64,000 bases of DNA from Atopobiaceae bacterium (GTDB taxonomy: Bacteria; Actinomycetota; Coriobacteriia; Coriobacteriales; Atopobiaceae), in contig JALCUE010000001.1 in assembly GCA_022655215.1 (NCBI GenBank), positions 124,001-188,000 on the forward strand. Direction: 5' to 3'. Each line of letters begins with the position of its first letter. The stretch's first letter is position 1. The position numbers and the translations under genes were made by a program. Of the stretch, positions 1 through 8,063 are shown piece by piece. A model generated the notes under the pieces. The model was given only the letters and a program-made list of their open reading frames with translations. It did no database searches and was not told the DNA's origin.

Positions 1-1200
1 GACCTCACCTTCGAGGAGAGGCCATTCAACGACTGCGACAACATCGTGCTCGCGACCCTGTCCTACGTCGACCTGACGGGCATCGTGCCCAAGGCGGGGT
101 CGGGCACGACCGTCCGCCTGTCGGACGCGGTGGGGGCGCTGCTCGACTCCACGGGCGACGACGTGAGCGGCAAGATCCGCTCGCTCGCGGCGATCGACGC
201 CGACTTCCTGCGGCTGCTCGCCTCTTCCGTCCGCTTCGGGGGAGCTGAGCTGGGCGAGTACGTCGACGTCGCCGACGAGGACCGCCTGATGCAGTTCGCG
301 GCCATCCACGTGGGCCTTTCCGACGGCACCACGTACGTGTCGTTCCGCGGCACCGACCAGACCCTTCTCGGATGGCGCGAGGACTTCATGACGAGCTTCC
401 AGGTGACCGGGGCCCAGAGCGCCGCCGCGAGATACCTGGCCGAGACCATGCGCCCCGGCATGCGCTATCGCGTGGGCGGTCATTCCAAAGGGGGCAACCT
501 CGCCGCCTATGCCGCCGTGATGTGTCCCGAGTCCCAGCGTGACCAGCTCGTGCGGGTCTACAGCGATGATGGTCCCGGCATGGCGACTGAGGTGCTTCCC
601 CAGGGCGCGCATGACGTGTTGGGTGAGAGGTACGTGCGCATCGTCCCGCAGTACAGCGTGGTCGGCATGCTCTTCGAGCGGCCTGGCACGCCCAAGACGA
701 TCGTGAGGTCGAGTGCGGAGGGTGCCCTCCAGCACGACCCGCTCACCTGGCAGACCCTGGCCGCCGGCGTCGACGCGGCCGATGACCTGTTGCCCGATTG
801 CAAGACGGTGAACCAGACCTTCTCCACGTGGCTCGCGAGCGTGGACCTCGAGGACCGCGCGACCTTCACCCAGGACCTCTTCGACTCGCTCGCGGCCGGG
901 GGAGCCACCACCCTGGATGAGGTCCTCAGCGGCGGGATCTCCGGCCTGCAACAGGTCCTCTCGGCCATGGCATCCACCAGCGAGCGTTCGCGTGACGTCG
1001 CGGCGAAGCTCCTGCAGGCCGCGGCCGGCTCCGTGGCCGATGCGACGTGGGTGTCAGCGAAGGCGTCCGCGACCACTGCCATCCATCATGTGGGCGCGAG
1101 GGCCGCGAGCGCCGTGTCCGACCTCCAGAGATCGCAGGAGGAGAAGGAACGGGAGGGACGAGAACACCGTCTCATCCCTCCCGAGGACACATGCGGGTGA
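1..1200 (+). CDS. DUF2974 (Mbeg1-like) alpha/beta-hydrolase, 5'-truncated
   Basis: The frame is open from base 1, and the residues before the first possible start (GTG at 46) read DLTFEERPFNDCDNIVLATL. That matches the usual N-terminal region of DUF2974 proteins, so the true start lies upstream of the window. About 399 codons are visible. Around nt 475-495 the protein has the nucleophile-elbow motif GGHSKGG, where the Ser would be the lipase/esterase nucleophile, followed by a DGPG segment. The family is a cytoplasmic lipase-fold hydrolase with no established substrate. The C-terminal third is helical and Ala-rich and ends in a charged tail (QRSQEEKEREGREH). It converges on the next gene with a 40-base gap. 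Family membership is good; substrate unknown. Confidence 0.85.
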   Translation, partial: DLTFEERPFNDCDNIVLATLSYVDLTGIVPKAGSGTTVRLSDAVGALLDSTGDDVSGKIRSLAAIDADFLRLLASSVRFGGAELGEYVDVADEDRLMQFAAIHVGLSDGTTYVSFRGTDQTLLGWREDFMTSFQVTGAQSAAARYLAETMRPGMRYRVGGHSKGGNLAAYAAVMCPESQRDQLVRVYSDDGPGMATEVLPQGAHDVLGERYVRIVPQYSVVGMLFERPGTPKTIVRSSAEGALQHDPLTWQTLAAGVDAADDLLPDCKTVNQTFSTWLASVDLEDRATFTQDLFDSLAAGGATTLDEVLSGGISGLQQVLSAMASTSERSRDVAAKLLQAAAGSVADATWVSAKASATTAIHHVGARAASAVSDLQRSQEEKEREGREHRLIPPEDTCG

Positions 1201-1240
1201 TTGGTGGCCGAGGCCTTCCGGCCCGGTCCGAGGTCGGTCC

Positions 1241-2431
1241 CTAGACGCTTACCCCCGTGCTGGCGGAGCCCGTGCTCGAGCTGTAGCCATTCGAGCCCGA
1301 TGCGTCGGTCGTGTCGAGCGTGATGCCGCTCGAGGCGATGTAGGCGTTCACGACGATGTCGGTCTTGTTCATGGCGTCGAGCGAGGAGTTGTAGGCATCT
1401 ATGTCGTCCGAGCAGGCATCGTCGAGATAGTTTGATATGAACAGGACGCCGTAGGGAAGGCTCCCGCTCAGGTCGTTGAGCTCGGTCCTGAGATCGTTGT
1501 ACTGGTCGATGTAGCTGTTCCCCGTGCTGTAGTCACCCGAGAGCAGCGCGTCGTCGATCTTGCCGGCAATCTGGGCCGCCTCGAGGAGCTTCGCATAATA
1601 CGTCTCGTATGAGCTGTAGTCGGGACCCGAGTAGGCCTCCTTCGCCGCCGCGATCTTGTCGACGGCGGTCTGGGCCGAGTTCACGGCATCGCTCGCGGAG
1701 CTGCTGGACGAGGAATAATCATTGGCGTTCGCCGAGGAGACCGCCGAACCCAGCGACGAGCGGGCGTCGCTCGCGTAGCCTTCCGCGGCGAGCACGTCGG
1801 TCGACGCGTCCGCGGCCCCGGAGGCGGTGTCCAGGATCTTGGTGGCGGAGTCGAGCATCTCCTTGCGGGACTGGATGGAGCTCGCGAGCGCGTCGACGGC
1901 GGACCTGCCGGACTCGTCGAGGAACTGCTCGTTGGCCTGCGCCGTCGCGAGGTCCTCCGTCGCGGCGTCGAGCGATCCGCTCGCGCTGGACAGCGCGTTC
2001 TTGGCGGAGTCGACCGCGTCGGCGGTGGAGTAGGCGAGTGACGAGCTCGAACCGACGACGTCATCGATCTCGGTGAGGGAGACATCCGCGGAGACGACCT
2101 CGTTGGCGGCGTTGGTGAAGGCCGTACGGGCATTGCTCGCGCCGATGTTGCGATAGATGAGGACGCCCGCGCCGATCGCCAGGAGCGCCACGGCGATGAT
2201 GATGATCGTCTTCGTCCTCTTGGCCATCGGCTTCTTGGCGGCGGGGGCGGCGGGAGTCGTGGGCGCGGCGGGCTGCCCGGTGACCTCGGCAGGCGCGACG
2301 GGGGTCGTGGGTGCGGTGGTCTGGCCCGTGACCTCGGCAGGTGCGACGGGTGCCGCAGGTGCGACGGGCTTTTCGGAGGAGGGGGGTATGGGCATACCCT
2401 CCGGAGGGGTGGGCTTGGAATCTGAAGCCAT
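1241..2431 (-). CDS. Single-pass membrane protein with Pro/Ala-rich cytoplasmic tail
   Basis: The start is ATG at 2431, preceded by GGAAGGAG; an upstream in-frame ATG at 2479 has no ribosome-binding site. The 396-residue product begins with a Pro/Ala/Thr-rich stretch holding two copies of a 16-residue unit built on PVAPAEVTGQ. A basic KRTK sequence then leads into one membrane segment (IIIIAVALLAIGAGVLIY, about residues 74-91). The remaining 300 residues are predicted extracytoplasmic, helical, very rich in Ser, Ala and Asp, and low in Lys, ending in a Ser/Thr/Gly tail. There is no signal-peptidase site and no sortase motif. The composition suggests an envelope-anchored stalk or helical surface protein. 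I do not recognise a family and assign no function. Confidence 0.8.
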   Translation of the reverse strand: MASDSKPTPPEGMPIPPSSEKPVAPAAPVAPAEVTGQTTAPTTPVAPAEVTGQPAAPTTPAAPAAKKPMAKRTKTIIIIAVALLAIGAGVLIYRNIGASNARTAFTNAANEVVSADVSLTEIDDVVGSSSSLAYSTADAVDSAKNALSSASGSLDAATEDLATAQANEQFLDESGRSAVDALASSIQSRKEMLDSATKILDTASGAADASTDVLAAEGYASDARSSLGSAVSSANANDYSSSSSSASDAVNSAQTAVDKIAAAKEAYSGPDYSSYETYYAKLLEAAQIAGKIDDALLSGDYSTGNSYIDQYNDLRTELNDLSGSLPYGVLFISNYLDDACSDDIDAYNSSLDAMNKTDIVVNAYIASSGITLDTTDASGSNGYSSSTGSASTGVSV

Positions 2432-2479
2432 GAGGCTCCTTCCGTCATGAGCTGCTGAAAACAAACTTGATGTTCGCAT

Positions 2480-2488
2480 AACATACCA
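2480..2488 (-). promoter_or_regulatory. Candidate extended -10 for the membrane protein
   Basis: On the minus strand the sequence TGGTATGTT fits an extended -10 (TGn followed by a TATAAT-like hexamer). It lies about 50 bases upstream of the ATG at 2431. I see no good -35. It sits in the 257-base divergent gap between the membrane protein and the ROK kinase. Confidence 0.35.
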
Positions 2489-2620
2489 GTTTCGTGCCCG
2501 CGTCCGCGGTGATGCACACGGACGACGGCATCATCGCTACGAATTACCGTCATCCGCATGCCGCCGAGCGCTCTCATTTCCGCCGTCCGCCCCGCCGTCC
2601 GTCCCGTTCACGGCATCTCT

Positions 2621-2649
2621 CGGACAAAGAAGAACGACCTGCATATAAA
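2621..2649 (+). promoter_or_regulatory. Promoter of the ROK sugar kinase
   Basis: CGGACA (2621-2626) and TATAAA (2644-2649) are separated by exactly 17 bases, about 40 bases before the start at 2689. The segment between them is AT-rich compared with its surroundings. The -10 matches consensus at five of six positions and the -35 at four of six. Confidence 0.55.
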
Positions 2650-2688
2650 ATCAGACATGTCAGGTTGTCATGAAAGGGAGGACGGGAC

Positions 2689-3588
2689 ATGGGCGAGAAG
2701 AGCATGGGTCAGGTCCGGATCGGGGCGCTCGAGGCCGGAGGCACGAAGATGGTGTGTGCGGTGGGTCTCGCCGACGGCACCATTCTCGAGCAGGAGTCCA
2801 TGCCCACGGACGTCCCGGAGAAGGTCATCCCCAAGCTCGCCGAGTGGTTCTCCTCCCATGACGTCGATGCTCTGGGGATCGGTGCGTTCGGGCCCACGGG
2901 CGTGAACCCGCGCTCGCCCAAGTACGGCTACGTGCTCGAGACCCCCAAATCCGGCTGGCGCGGGTTCGACTTCCTCGGCTCCATGACGTCGAGGCTCGGC
3001 GTGCCCACGGGCTATGACACGGACGTCAACGTCGCCTGTCTCGGGGAGGCCACCTACGGATGCGCCCGCGGCCTTGACGTCGTGGTCTACCTCACCATCG
3101 GCACGGGAATCGGAGCGGGCGTCATGATCGACGGGCACCTGCTCCACGGCATGCTCCATCCTGAGGCCGGCCACATCCTGCTGGGCCGTCGTCCGGCCGA
3201 CCCCGGCCACAGCGTGTGTCCCTATCACGAGGACTGCTTCGAGGGGCTTGCCGCCGGCCCGTCCATCGAGCGCCGTTGGGGTAAGCCTGCCGTCGAGCTC
3301 GCGGACCGTCCGGAGGTGTGGGAGCTCGAGAGCGACTACATCGCGCAGGCCCTCTCCACCTACGTGCTGTGCTACTCGCCCCAGCGCATCATCCTGGGTG
3401 GTGGCGTCATGAAGCAGATGCAGCTACTCGACCTGGTGCGCTCCAAGGTCACGGCCGACCTCGCCGGCTACATCTCGGCCCCCGAGCTCGAGGACATGGA
3501 CACCTACATCGTGCCGAACAGCCTGCACGAGCGTCAGGGCATCATGGGCTGCGTCGAGCTGGGAAGGCGCGCGCTGGCGGGGGAGTGA
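2689..3588 (+). CDS. ROK-family fructokinase (zinc-binding type)
   Basis: This 299-residue sugar kinase belongs to the ROK family and most resembles the YdhR/ScrK-type fructokinases, which phosphorylate fructose to fructose 6-phosphate with ATP. The N-terminal phosphate-binding loop reads ALEAGGTKMVCAVG, and the second phosphate motif reads TIGTGIGAGVMIDG. The structural zinc site is visible as GHILLG followed by VCPYHEDC: one His, then Cys, His and Cys, the arrangement known for B. subtilis YdhR rather than the CxCGxxGCxE of other ROK proteins. The start at 2689 follows AAGGGAGG with seven bases of spacing. It is monocistronic with its own promoter, with no sugar transporter nearby. Fructose or mannose specificity is inferred from the subfamily. 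Confidence 0.85.
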   Translation: MGEKSMGQVRIGALEAGGTKMVCAVGLADGTILEQESMPTDVPEKVIPKLAEWFSSHDVDALGIGAFGPTGVNPRSPKYGYVLETPKSGWRGFDFLGSMTSRLGVPTGYDTDVNVACLGEATYGCARGLDVVVYLTIGTGIGAGVMIDGHLLHGMLHPEAGHILLGRRPADPGHSVCPYHEDCFEGLAAGPSIERRWGKPAVELADRPEVWELESDYIAQALSTYVLCYSPQRIILGGGVMKQMQLLDLVRSKVTADLAGYISAPELEDMDTYIVPNSLHERQGIMGCVELGRRALAGE

Positions 3589-3623
3589 GCGGTCGGCTTG
3601 TCGCATCCCCTCTCGTCGGACGG

Positions 3624-3629
3624 TAGAAT
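3624..3629 (+). promoter_or_regulatory. Candidate -10 (TAGAAT) of hypB
   Basis: TAGAAT occurs in the context GGTAGAATG, about 62 bases before the hypB start. The same hexamer appears in front of the flavoprotein gene, gatC and the ClC gene. No clear -35 accompanies it. Confidence 0.35.
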
Positions 3630-3690
3630 GAGCTTGATCGTGGAGCGGACCGCCCCGTGTGGTCCCAGGCGCCGACGGAGGATGCGTGCC

Positions 3691-4374
3691 ATGGACGAGT
3701 TCAGGGTCATCGAGGTCAAGCAGAACGTCATGGCGTCGAACGACGCCGAGGCCGACGAGCTCCGAGCCGCCCTCGCCCATGAGGGAACCACGCTCGTGAA
3801 CCTCATGAGCAGCCCCGGCTCGGGCAAGACCACCACCCTCGGCCGCACCATCGGCGCTCTGGCCCGGGAGATGTCCATCGCCGTGATGGAGGCCGACATC
3901 GACTCCGACGTCGACGCGCGCACCATCGCCGCCACGGGAGCCGATGCGATCCAGCTGCACACCGGTGGCATGTGCCATCTCGACGCCGACATGTGCCGGC
4001 AGGGCCTCGACGAGCTGGCCGACCAACTCACCCATTCCGGCAAGGACCCACATCGCGACCTCGTCTTCCTCGAGAACGTCGGGAACCTCGTGTGCCCGGC
4101 CGAGTTCGACACCGGTGCCACCGCGAACGTGGCGATCCTCTCCGTGCCCGAGGGCGACGACAAGCCGCTCAAGTACCCGCTCATGTTCGAGGTGTGCGAC
4201 CTCGTGCTGGTCAACAAGATGGACGTGGCGCCCTACTTCGACTTCGACCTCGCCCGCTTCGAGGACAACGTCCGCTCGCGCAATCCCAAGGCCACGGTCA
4301 TCCCCATCTGCGCCAAGACCGGCGAGGGCATGGACGCCTGGTACGACTGGCTGCGCTCGCTCGTCCGCGGCTGA
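3691..4374 (+). CDS. hypB: HypB, nickel-inserting GTPase
   Basis: HypB is the SIMIBI-class GTPase that, with HypA, delivers nickel to [NiFe]-hydrogenase precursors. The 227-residue product has the P-loop SSPGSGKTT (about residue 40), EADIDSDVDA, the metal-site region GGMCHLDADMC, ENVGNLVCP and the guanine-specificity motif NKMD. It lacks the N-terminal CxxCGC metal motif of E. coli HypB and any His-rich stretch. The ATG at 3691 is chosen because GGAGG lies eight bases upstream; longer in-frame starts would add an Arg-rich leader untypical of the family. Next downstream are the Fe-S flavoprotein and then hypA, with no hydrogenase structural gene in this window. Confidence 0.93.
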   Translation: MDEFRVIEVKQNVMASNDAEADELRAALAHEGTTLVNLMSSPGSGKTTTLGRTIGALAREMSIAVMEADIDSDVDARTIAATGADAIQLHTGGMCHLDADMCRQGLDELADQLTHSGKDPHRDLVFLENVGNLVCPAEFDTGATANVAILSVPEGDDKPLKYPLMFEVCDLVLVNKMDVAPYFDFDLARFEDNVRSRNPKATVIPICAKTGEGMDAWYDWLRSLVRG

Positions 4375-4450
4375 CCTCGGCGGCGTCCCGTCGCCTCTCG
4401 TCCGACCCCTCCCGCATCGCGTCTGCGGACGGACGGGTCGCCCCTGCCGC

Positions 4451-4474
4451 TGTGACCTGTAGAATGAGGTCACA
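4451..4474 (+). promoter_or_regulatory. Palindromic operator overlapping a -10 element
   Basis: TGTGACCT and AGGTCACA form a perfect 8-base inverted repeat separated by GTAGAATG, so the likely -10 (TAGAAT, 4460-4465) lies at the centre. No -35 is recognisable. It is 47 bases upstream of the Fe-S flavoprotein start. The TGTGA/TCACA half-sites resemble those of the CRP/FNR family, but the spacing is 14 bases rather than 6. Confidence 0.5.
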
Positions 4475-4520
4475 CACGACGCGGACGCATCCATGTCCGC
4501 CTTCCGAGAGGACCGCCGCC

Positions 4521-7508
4521 ATGCAGGACGACCCCACTGACGAGAAGACCGCCGTACCCACGGATGCCGCCGCTTCCGACGCCGCCACCGGAACCGCCGC
4601 TGCGTCCGCCGCGCCCGCCATCGAGACCGCCGGCGCGCCCGCCACGGCCACGGCTCACGAGCGCGTCCTCGCCGAGCGCGACCTGTCCTTCGGCATCGGC
4701 AGCGGCGGCCATGTGGGCAGCCGTGAGGCATACGTCGCGGGGACCCAGGGCTCGCCCCAGACCGTCGACCCCGCCCTCTCGTTCCCGCTCAAGGACCAGG
4801 GCGCGCCCCGTCAGTGCATCCTCGACCTCGGCCAGAAGATCACCGACCGCATCGGCCACAAGGTGTGCGTCGACGACCCCGAGTACTGGGGTCTCGCCTG
4901 CGTCGTCACCGACGAGATGGCCGAGGTCGCCAACAAGATGCAGGTCCGCCATCCGCTCACCATGGAGCAGCTCGTCGCTCGCACCGGTCATGACGAGGCC
5001 TACCTCGAGCCGCTCCTGTTCGACATGTGCAAGGTGGGCCTGCTCGAGTACAACTGGGAGAACCCCGCCCATGACAAGCAGTGGGTGCTGCCCATGTTCG
5101 TGCCCGGCTCGGCCGAGTTCACCAACATGAACGCCGCCCAGCTCGAGGCCCATCCCGAGCTCGCGCGCTTCTTCGAGCGCATGACCTTCCTTCCCCTGGA
5201 GAAGGTCGTGCCCATGGTCCCGCCGGGAGGCGCGGGCATCGGAATGCACGTCATCCCCGTCGAGCAGGCCATCGACGCCGAGAGCCATTCGGCCGACATC
5301 GAGCACCTCTCCTACTGGCTCAAGAAGTACGACGGGCGCTACTCGGCTGGCTTCTGCAGCTGCCGCAAGGGGCGCGCCCTCATGGGGGAGGGCTCGGGCG
5401 ACGACCCCGACGAGTGGTGCATCGGCGTGGGCGACATGGCCGACTACTGCGTGGAGACGGGCAAGGGCCGCTACGTCACGTACGACGAGGTCATGGACAT
5501 CCTGCGTCGCGCGGAGGAGAACGGCTTCGTCCACCAGATCACGAACATCGACGGCGAGGACAAGATCTTCGCCATCTGCAACTGCAACGTGAACATCTGC
5601 AACGCCCTGCGCACGTCCCAGCTGTTCAACACGCCCAACCTCTCGCGCTCGGCCTACGTCGCCAAGGTGGACCCCGAGGCCTGCGTGGCATGCGCCGGCT
5701 GCGTCGAGGTGTGCCCGGCCGGTGCCGTGAAGCTGGGCCAGAAGCTCTGCACCAAGGACGGGCCCATGACCTATCCCGTCCATGAGCTCCCTGACGACAC
5801 GGATTGGGGTCCCGACAAGTGGGACGAGGACTACCGCGACACGGCCAGGAACGAGTGCTATGACACCGGCACCGCCCCCTGCAAGGTCGCCTGCCCGGCC
5901 CACCTCCCCGTCCAGGGCTATCTCAAGATGGCCGCCCAGGGCCGCTTCGACGAGGCGCTCACCCTCATCAAGTGGGAGAACCCCTTCCCGGCCGTGTGCG
6001 GTCGCGTGTGCAACCGTCCCTGCGAGGACGCCTGTACCCGCGGCAGCGTGGACGCCCCCGTCGCCATCGACGAGGTCAAGAAGTTCATAGCCCAGCGCGA
6101 CCTCGACCCGGAGACGCGCTGCCTCCTGCCGAAGGTGATCCCCTCCAACAAGGGCCCCTTCCCCCAGAGGATCGCCATCGTGGGCGCTGGCCCCGCGGGC
6201 CTCTCGTGTGCCTTCTACCTCGCGCAGAAGGGCTACTCGCCCACGGTCTTCGAGAAGTCCGAGATCCCCGGCGGGATGATGCAGTACGGCATCCCCGCCT
6301 ACAAGCTCGCAAAGGACGTCGTCGCGGCCGAGGTCGATGCCGTGCGCGACATGGGCGTGGACATCCGTTGCGGCGTCGAGGTGGGTCGCGACATCACGCT
6401 CGACCAGCTGCGTGACGAGGGATACGCTGCCTTCTACCTGGCCATAGGTTGCCAGGGGAGCAGGGATGCCGGCGTGGCGGGCGAGGACGCCGCGGGCGTC
6501 GAGCATGCCGTCGACTTCCTTCGCGACCACGCCGCCGGGCAGGACGCCCCCGTGGAGGGCGACGTGGTGGTCATCGGCGGCGGCAACGTCGCCATCGACT
6601 GCGCGCGCGTCTCCGTCCATCAGGGCGCCGCCGCCGTCACCATGTGCTGCCTCGAGGGACGCGACGAGATGCCCGCCACGGAGGAGGAGATCGCCGAGGC
6701 GCTGGAGGACGGCGTCGAGCTCGACTGCGGCTGGGGCCCGGCCGAGGTCCTCACGCAGGACGGTCATGTGGTGGGCATCCGCCTCAAGCGCTGCACCAGC
6801 GTGTTCGATGCCGACGGTCGCTTCTCGCCCGTCTACGACGAGTCCGATACCAAGGAGGTCCGTTGCTCCCACGTTCTCATGAGCATCGGACAGTCGATCG
6901 AGTGGGGCGACCTTCTCGCCGGCAGCGCGGTCGAGCTGGGCCGTGGGAACGGTCCCGTCGCCGATGCCGCCACCTACCAGACCGCCCAGCCCGACGTGTT
7001 CGTGGGCGGCGACGTCTATACGGGCCCGCGCTTCGCCATCGACGCCATCGCCGCGGGCCATGAGGCCGCCATCTCCATCCACCGCTTCGTCCAGCCGGGC
7101 AGCTCCCTCACCATCGGCCGCAACAAGCGCAACTACGTCGAGCTGGACAAGGACTCGGCCACCCTTCCCATCGGCTCCTATGACAGGGGTCCACGTCAGG
7201 TGCCCGGCACGCGCAAGGTGGCTCGCCCTCGCCTCACCTTCGAGGAGACCGCGGAGCCCTTCACCGCCGAGCAGGTCGCGGCCGAGACGGCGCGCTGCCT
7301 GGGCTGCGGTGCCTCGGTGGTCGACCCGAACAAGTGCATAGGCTGCGGCGTCTGCACCACGCGCTGCAAGTTCGACGCCATCCACCTCACGCGCGAGCAT
7401 CCCGAGGCCTCCACCATGGTGCGCACCGAGGACAAGATGGCCGCGATCCTTCCCTACGCCGCCAAGCGCCAGGTCAAGATCATCAAGAGGAAGCTCACGG
7501 GCAGATAG
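4521..7508 (+). CDS. Multidomain Fe-S/FAD/NAD(P) oxidoreductase
   Basis: This 995-residue cytoplasmic flavoprotein is built for electron transfer between NAD(P)H and Fe-S carriers. In order it has an Ala-rich leader (about 1-60); a Cys-containing region (FCSCRKG near residue 278, CNCNVNIC near 355); a ferredoxin cluster motif CVACAGCVEVCP (about 388-400); a GltD-like Fe-S domain (CKVACPAHLPVQGY, then CGRVCNRPCEDAC, about 454-510); an FAD site GAGPAGLSC (about 555); an NAD(P) site GGGNVAIDC (about 684); and a C-terminal CLGCG...CIGCGVCTTRC cluster (about 926-950). The middle matches the glutamate synthase small-subunit/dihydropyrimidine dehydrogenase fold, but there is no glutamate synthase large subunit beside it. 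The ATG at 4521 follows GAGAGG; the frame is open further upstream but overlaps hypB. hypA follows after two bases. The electron partner is unknown. Confidence 0.8.
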   Translation: MQDDPTDEKTAVPTDAAASDAATGTAAASAAPAIETAGAPATATAHERVLAERDLSFGIGSGGHVGSREAYVAGTQGSPQTVDPALSFPLKDQGAPRQCILDLGQKITDRIGHKVCVDDPEYWGLACVVTDEMAEVANKMQVRHPLTMEQLVARTGHDEAYLEPLLFDMCKVGLLEYNWENPAHDKQWVLPMFVPGSAEFTNMNAAQLEAHPELARFFERMTFLPLEKVVPMVPPGGAGIGMHVIPVEQAIDAESHSADIEHLSYWLKKYDGRYSAGFCSCRKGRALMGEGSGDDPDEWCIGVGDMADYCVETGKGRYVTYDEVMDILRRAEENGFVHQITNIDGEDKIFAICNCNVNICNALRTSQLFNTPNLSRSAYVAKVDPEACVACAGCVEVCPAGAVKLGQKLCTKDGPMTYPVHELPDDTDWGPDKWDEDYRDTARNECYDTGTAPCKVACPAHLPVQGYLKMAAQGRFDEALTLIKWENPFPAVCGRVCNRPCEDACTRGSVDAPVAIDEVKKFIAQRDLDPETRCLLPKVIPSNKGPFPQRIAIVGAGPAGLSCAFYLAQKGYSPTVFEKSEIPGGMMQYGIPAYKLAKDVVAAEVDAVRDMGVDIRCGVEVGRDITLDQLRDEGYAAFYLAIGCQGSRDAGVAGEDAAGVEHAVDFLRDHAAGQDAPVEGDVVVIGGGNVAIDCARVSVHQGAAAVTMCCLEGRDEMPATEEEIAEALEDGVELDCGWGPAEVLTQDGHVVGIRLKRCTSVFDADGRFSPVYDESDTKEVRCSHVLMSIGQSIEWGDLLAGSAVELGRGNGPVADAATYQTAQPDVFVGGDVYTGPRFAIDAIAAGHEAAISIHRFVQPGSSLTIGRNKRNYVELDKDSATLPIGSYDRGPRQVPGTRKVARPRLTFEETAEPFTAEQVAAETARCLGCGASVVDPNKCIGCGVCTTRCKFDAIHLTREHPEASTMVRTEDKMAAILPYAAKRQVKIIKRKLTGR

Positions 7509-7510
7509 GC

Positions 7511-7855
7511 ATGCACGAGCTGGGCATCGTCTTCCATGTGATCGACGACATCGAGACGCTGGGTCGCGAGAACGACCTCTCGCGCGTCTCGTCCGTCACG
7601 CTCGAGCTGGGTGAGGTGTCCGGCGTCGTGCCGTCCCTCCTCCAGGATGCCTGGCGCTGGGCGGCCGACAGGAGCGACCTGCTGCGTGGGAGCGAGCTGG
7701 TCTGCGAGTCCACGCCTGCCGTGACCCTCTGCGATGCCTGCGGCCGTACCTACGGCACCGTGGAACATGGGCGCACCTGCCCCTATTGCGGCAGCGGCGA
7801 CACGCACCTGCTCTACGGGCGGGACATGACCATCAAGCAGATAGAGGCCTGCTGA
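7511..7855 (+). CDS. hypA: HypA, nickel metallochaperone
   Basis: This 114-residue protein has the family's invariant N-terminus MHELGIV, where Met1 and His2 contribute nickel ligands, and a zinc-ribbon of two CxxC pairs (CDAC and CPYC). It works with HypB to load nickel into hydrogenase precursors, and in some bacteria into urease. The ATG lies two bases after the stop of the Fe-S flavoprotein, so the two are almost certainly co-transcribed and probably translationally coupled. The strict retention of His2 and all four Cys argues for an active chaperone. The client enzyme is not in this window. Confidence 0.93.
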   Translation: MHELGIVFHVIDDIETLGRENDLSRVSSVTLELGEVSGVVPSLLQDAWRWAADRSDLLRGSELVCESTPAVTLCDACGRTYGTVEHGRTCPYCGSGDTHLLYGRDMTIKQIEAC

Positions 7856-7924
7856 GACCGGCGTCGCAAGGCGATGGTCGCCGGTGGACGTGGCCTTGGC
7901 GGCCGCGGCATTCTGGCTATGTGA

Positions 7925-8000
7925 GGTGACTTGTCTGCCGTTATTGAACCTGCCTGCCGTTTTTGACGTATGTGGCGTCAAAAACGGCAGGCAGGTCACC
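7925..8000. repeat. Long hairpin with an extra direct half-copy, between convergent genes
   Basis: The arms at 7948-7968 and 7976-7996 are perfectly complementary over 21 bases with a 7-base loop (TATGTGG). A second copy of the left-arm sequence, extended by GGTGAC, lies just upstream at 7925-7947. It pairs with the right arm plus GTCACC (to 8000) with only three mismatches. Two competing foldings are therefore possible. The T-run lies inside the stem, so this is not a standard intrinsic terminator, although it sits where hypA and the amidohydrolase converge. A REP-like or mobile palindrome is plausible. Confidence 0.7.
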
Positions 8001-8063
8001 AGTGGCCGTAGACTCACGTCTTCCGCGGCTCCCTATGGGGCATAAGTGGTGGCGCTCGCTTGC

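Noticed and set aside
4451..4474. CRP/FNR binding site
   Set aside because: The half-sites TGTGA and TCACA are present but 14 bases apart; CRP and FNR sites need about 4-6 bases between half-sites.
4470..7400. A 976-codon open frame on the minus strand across the Fe-S flavoprotein gene, and similar long ones opposite gltB, addA and sufB
   Set aside because: They are products of the high GC content: their translations are Arg/His/Gly/Asp-rich with no recognisable motifs, while the opposite strand encodes clear conserved enzymes.
7948..7996. Intrinsic terminator for hypA
   Set aside because: The stem is strong but the T-run lies within the arm and no T-run follows on either strand, so I list it as a palindromic repeat instead.
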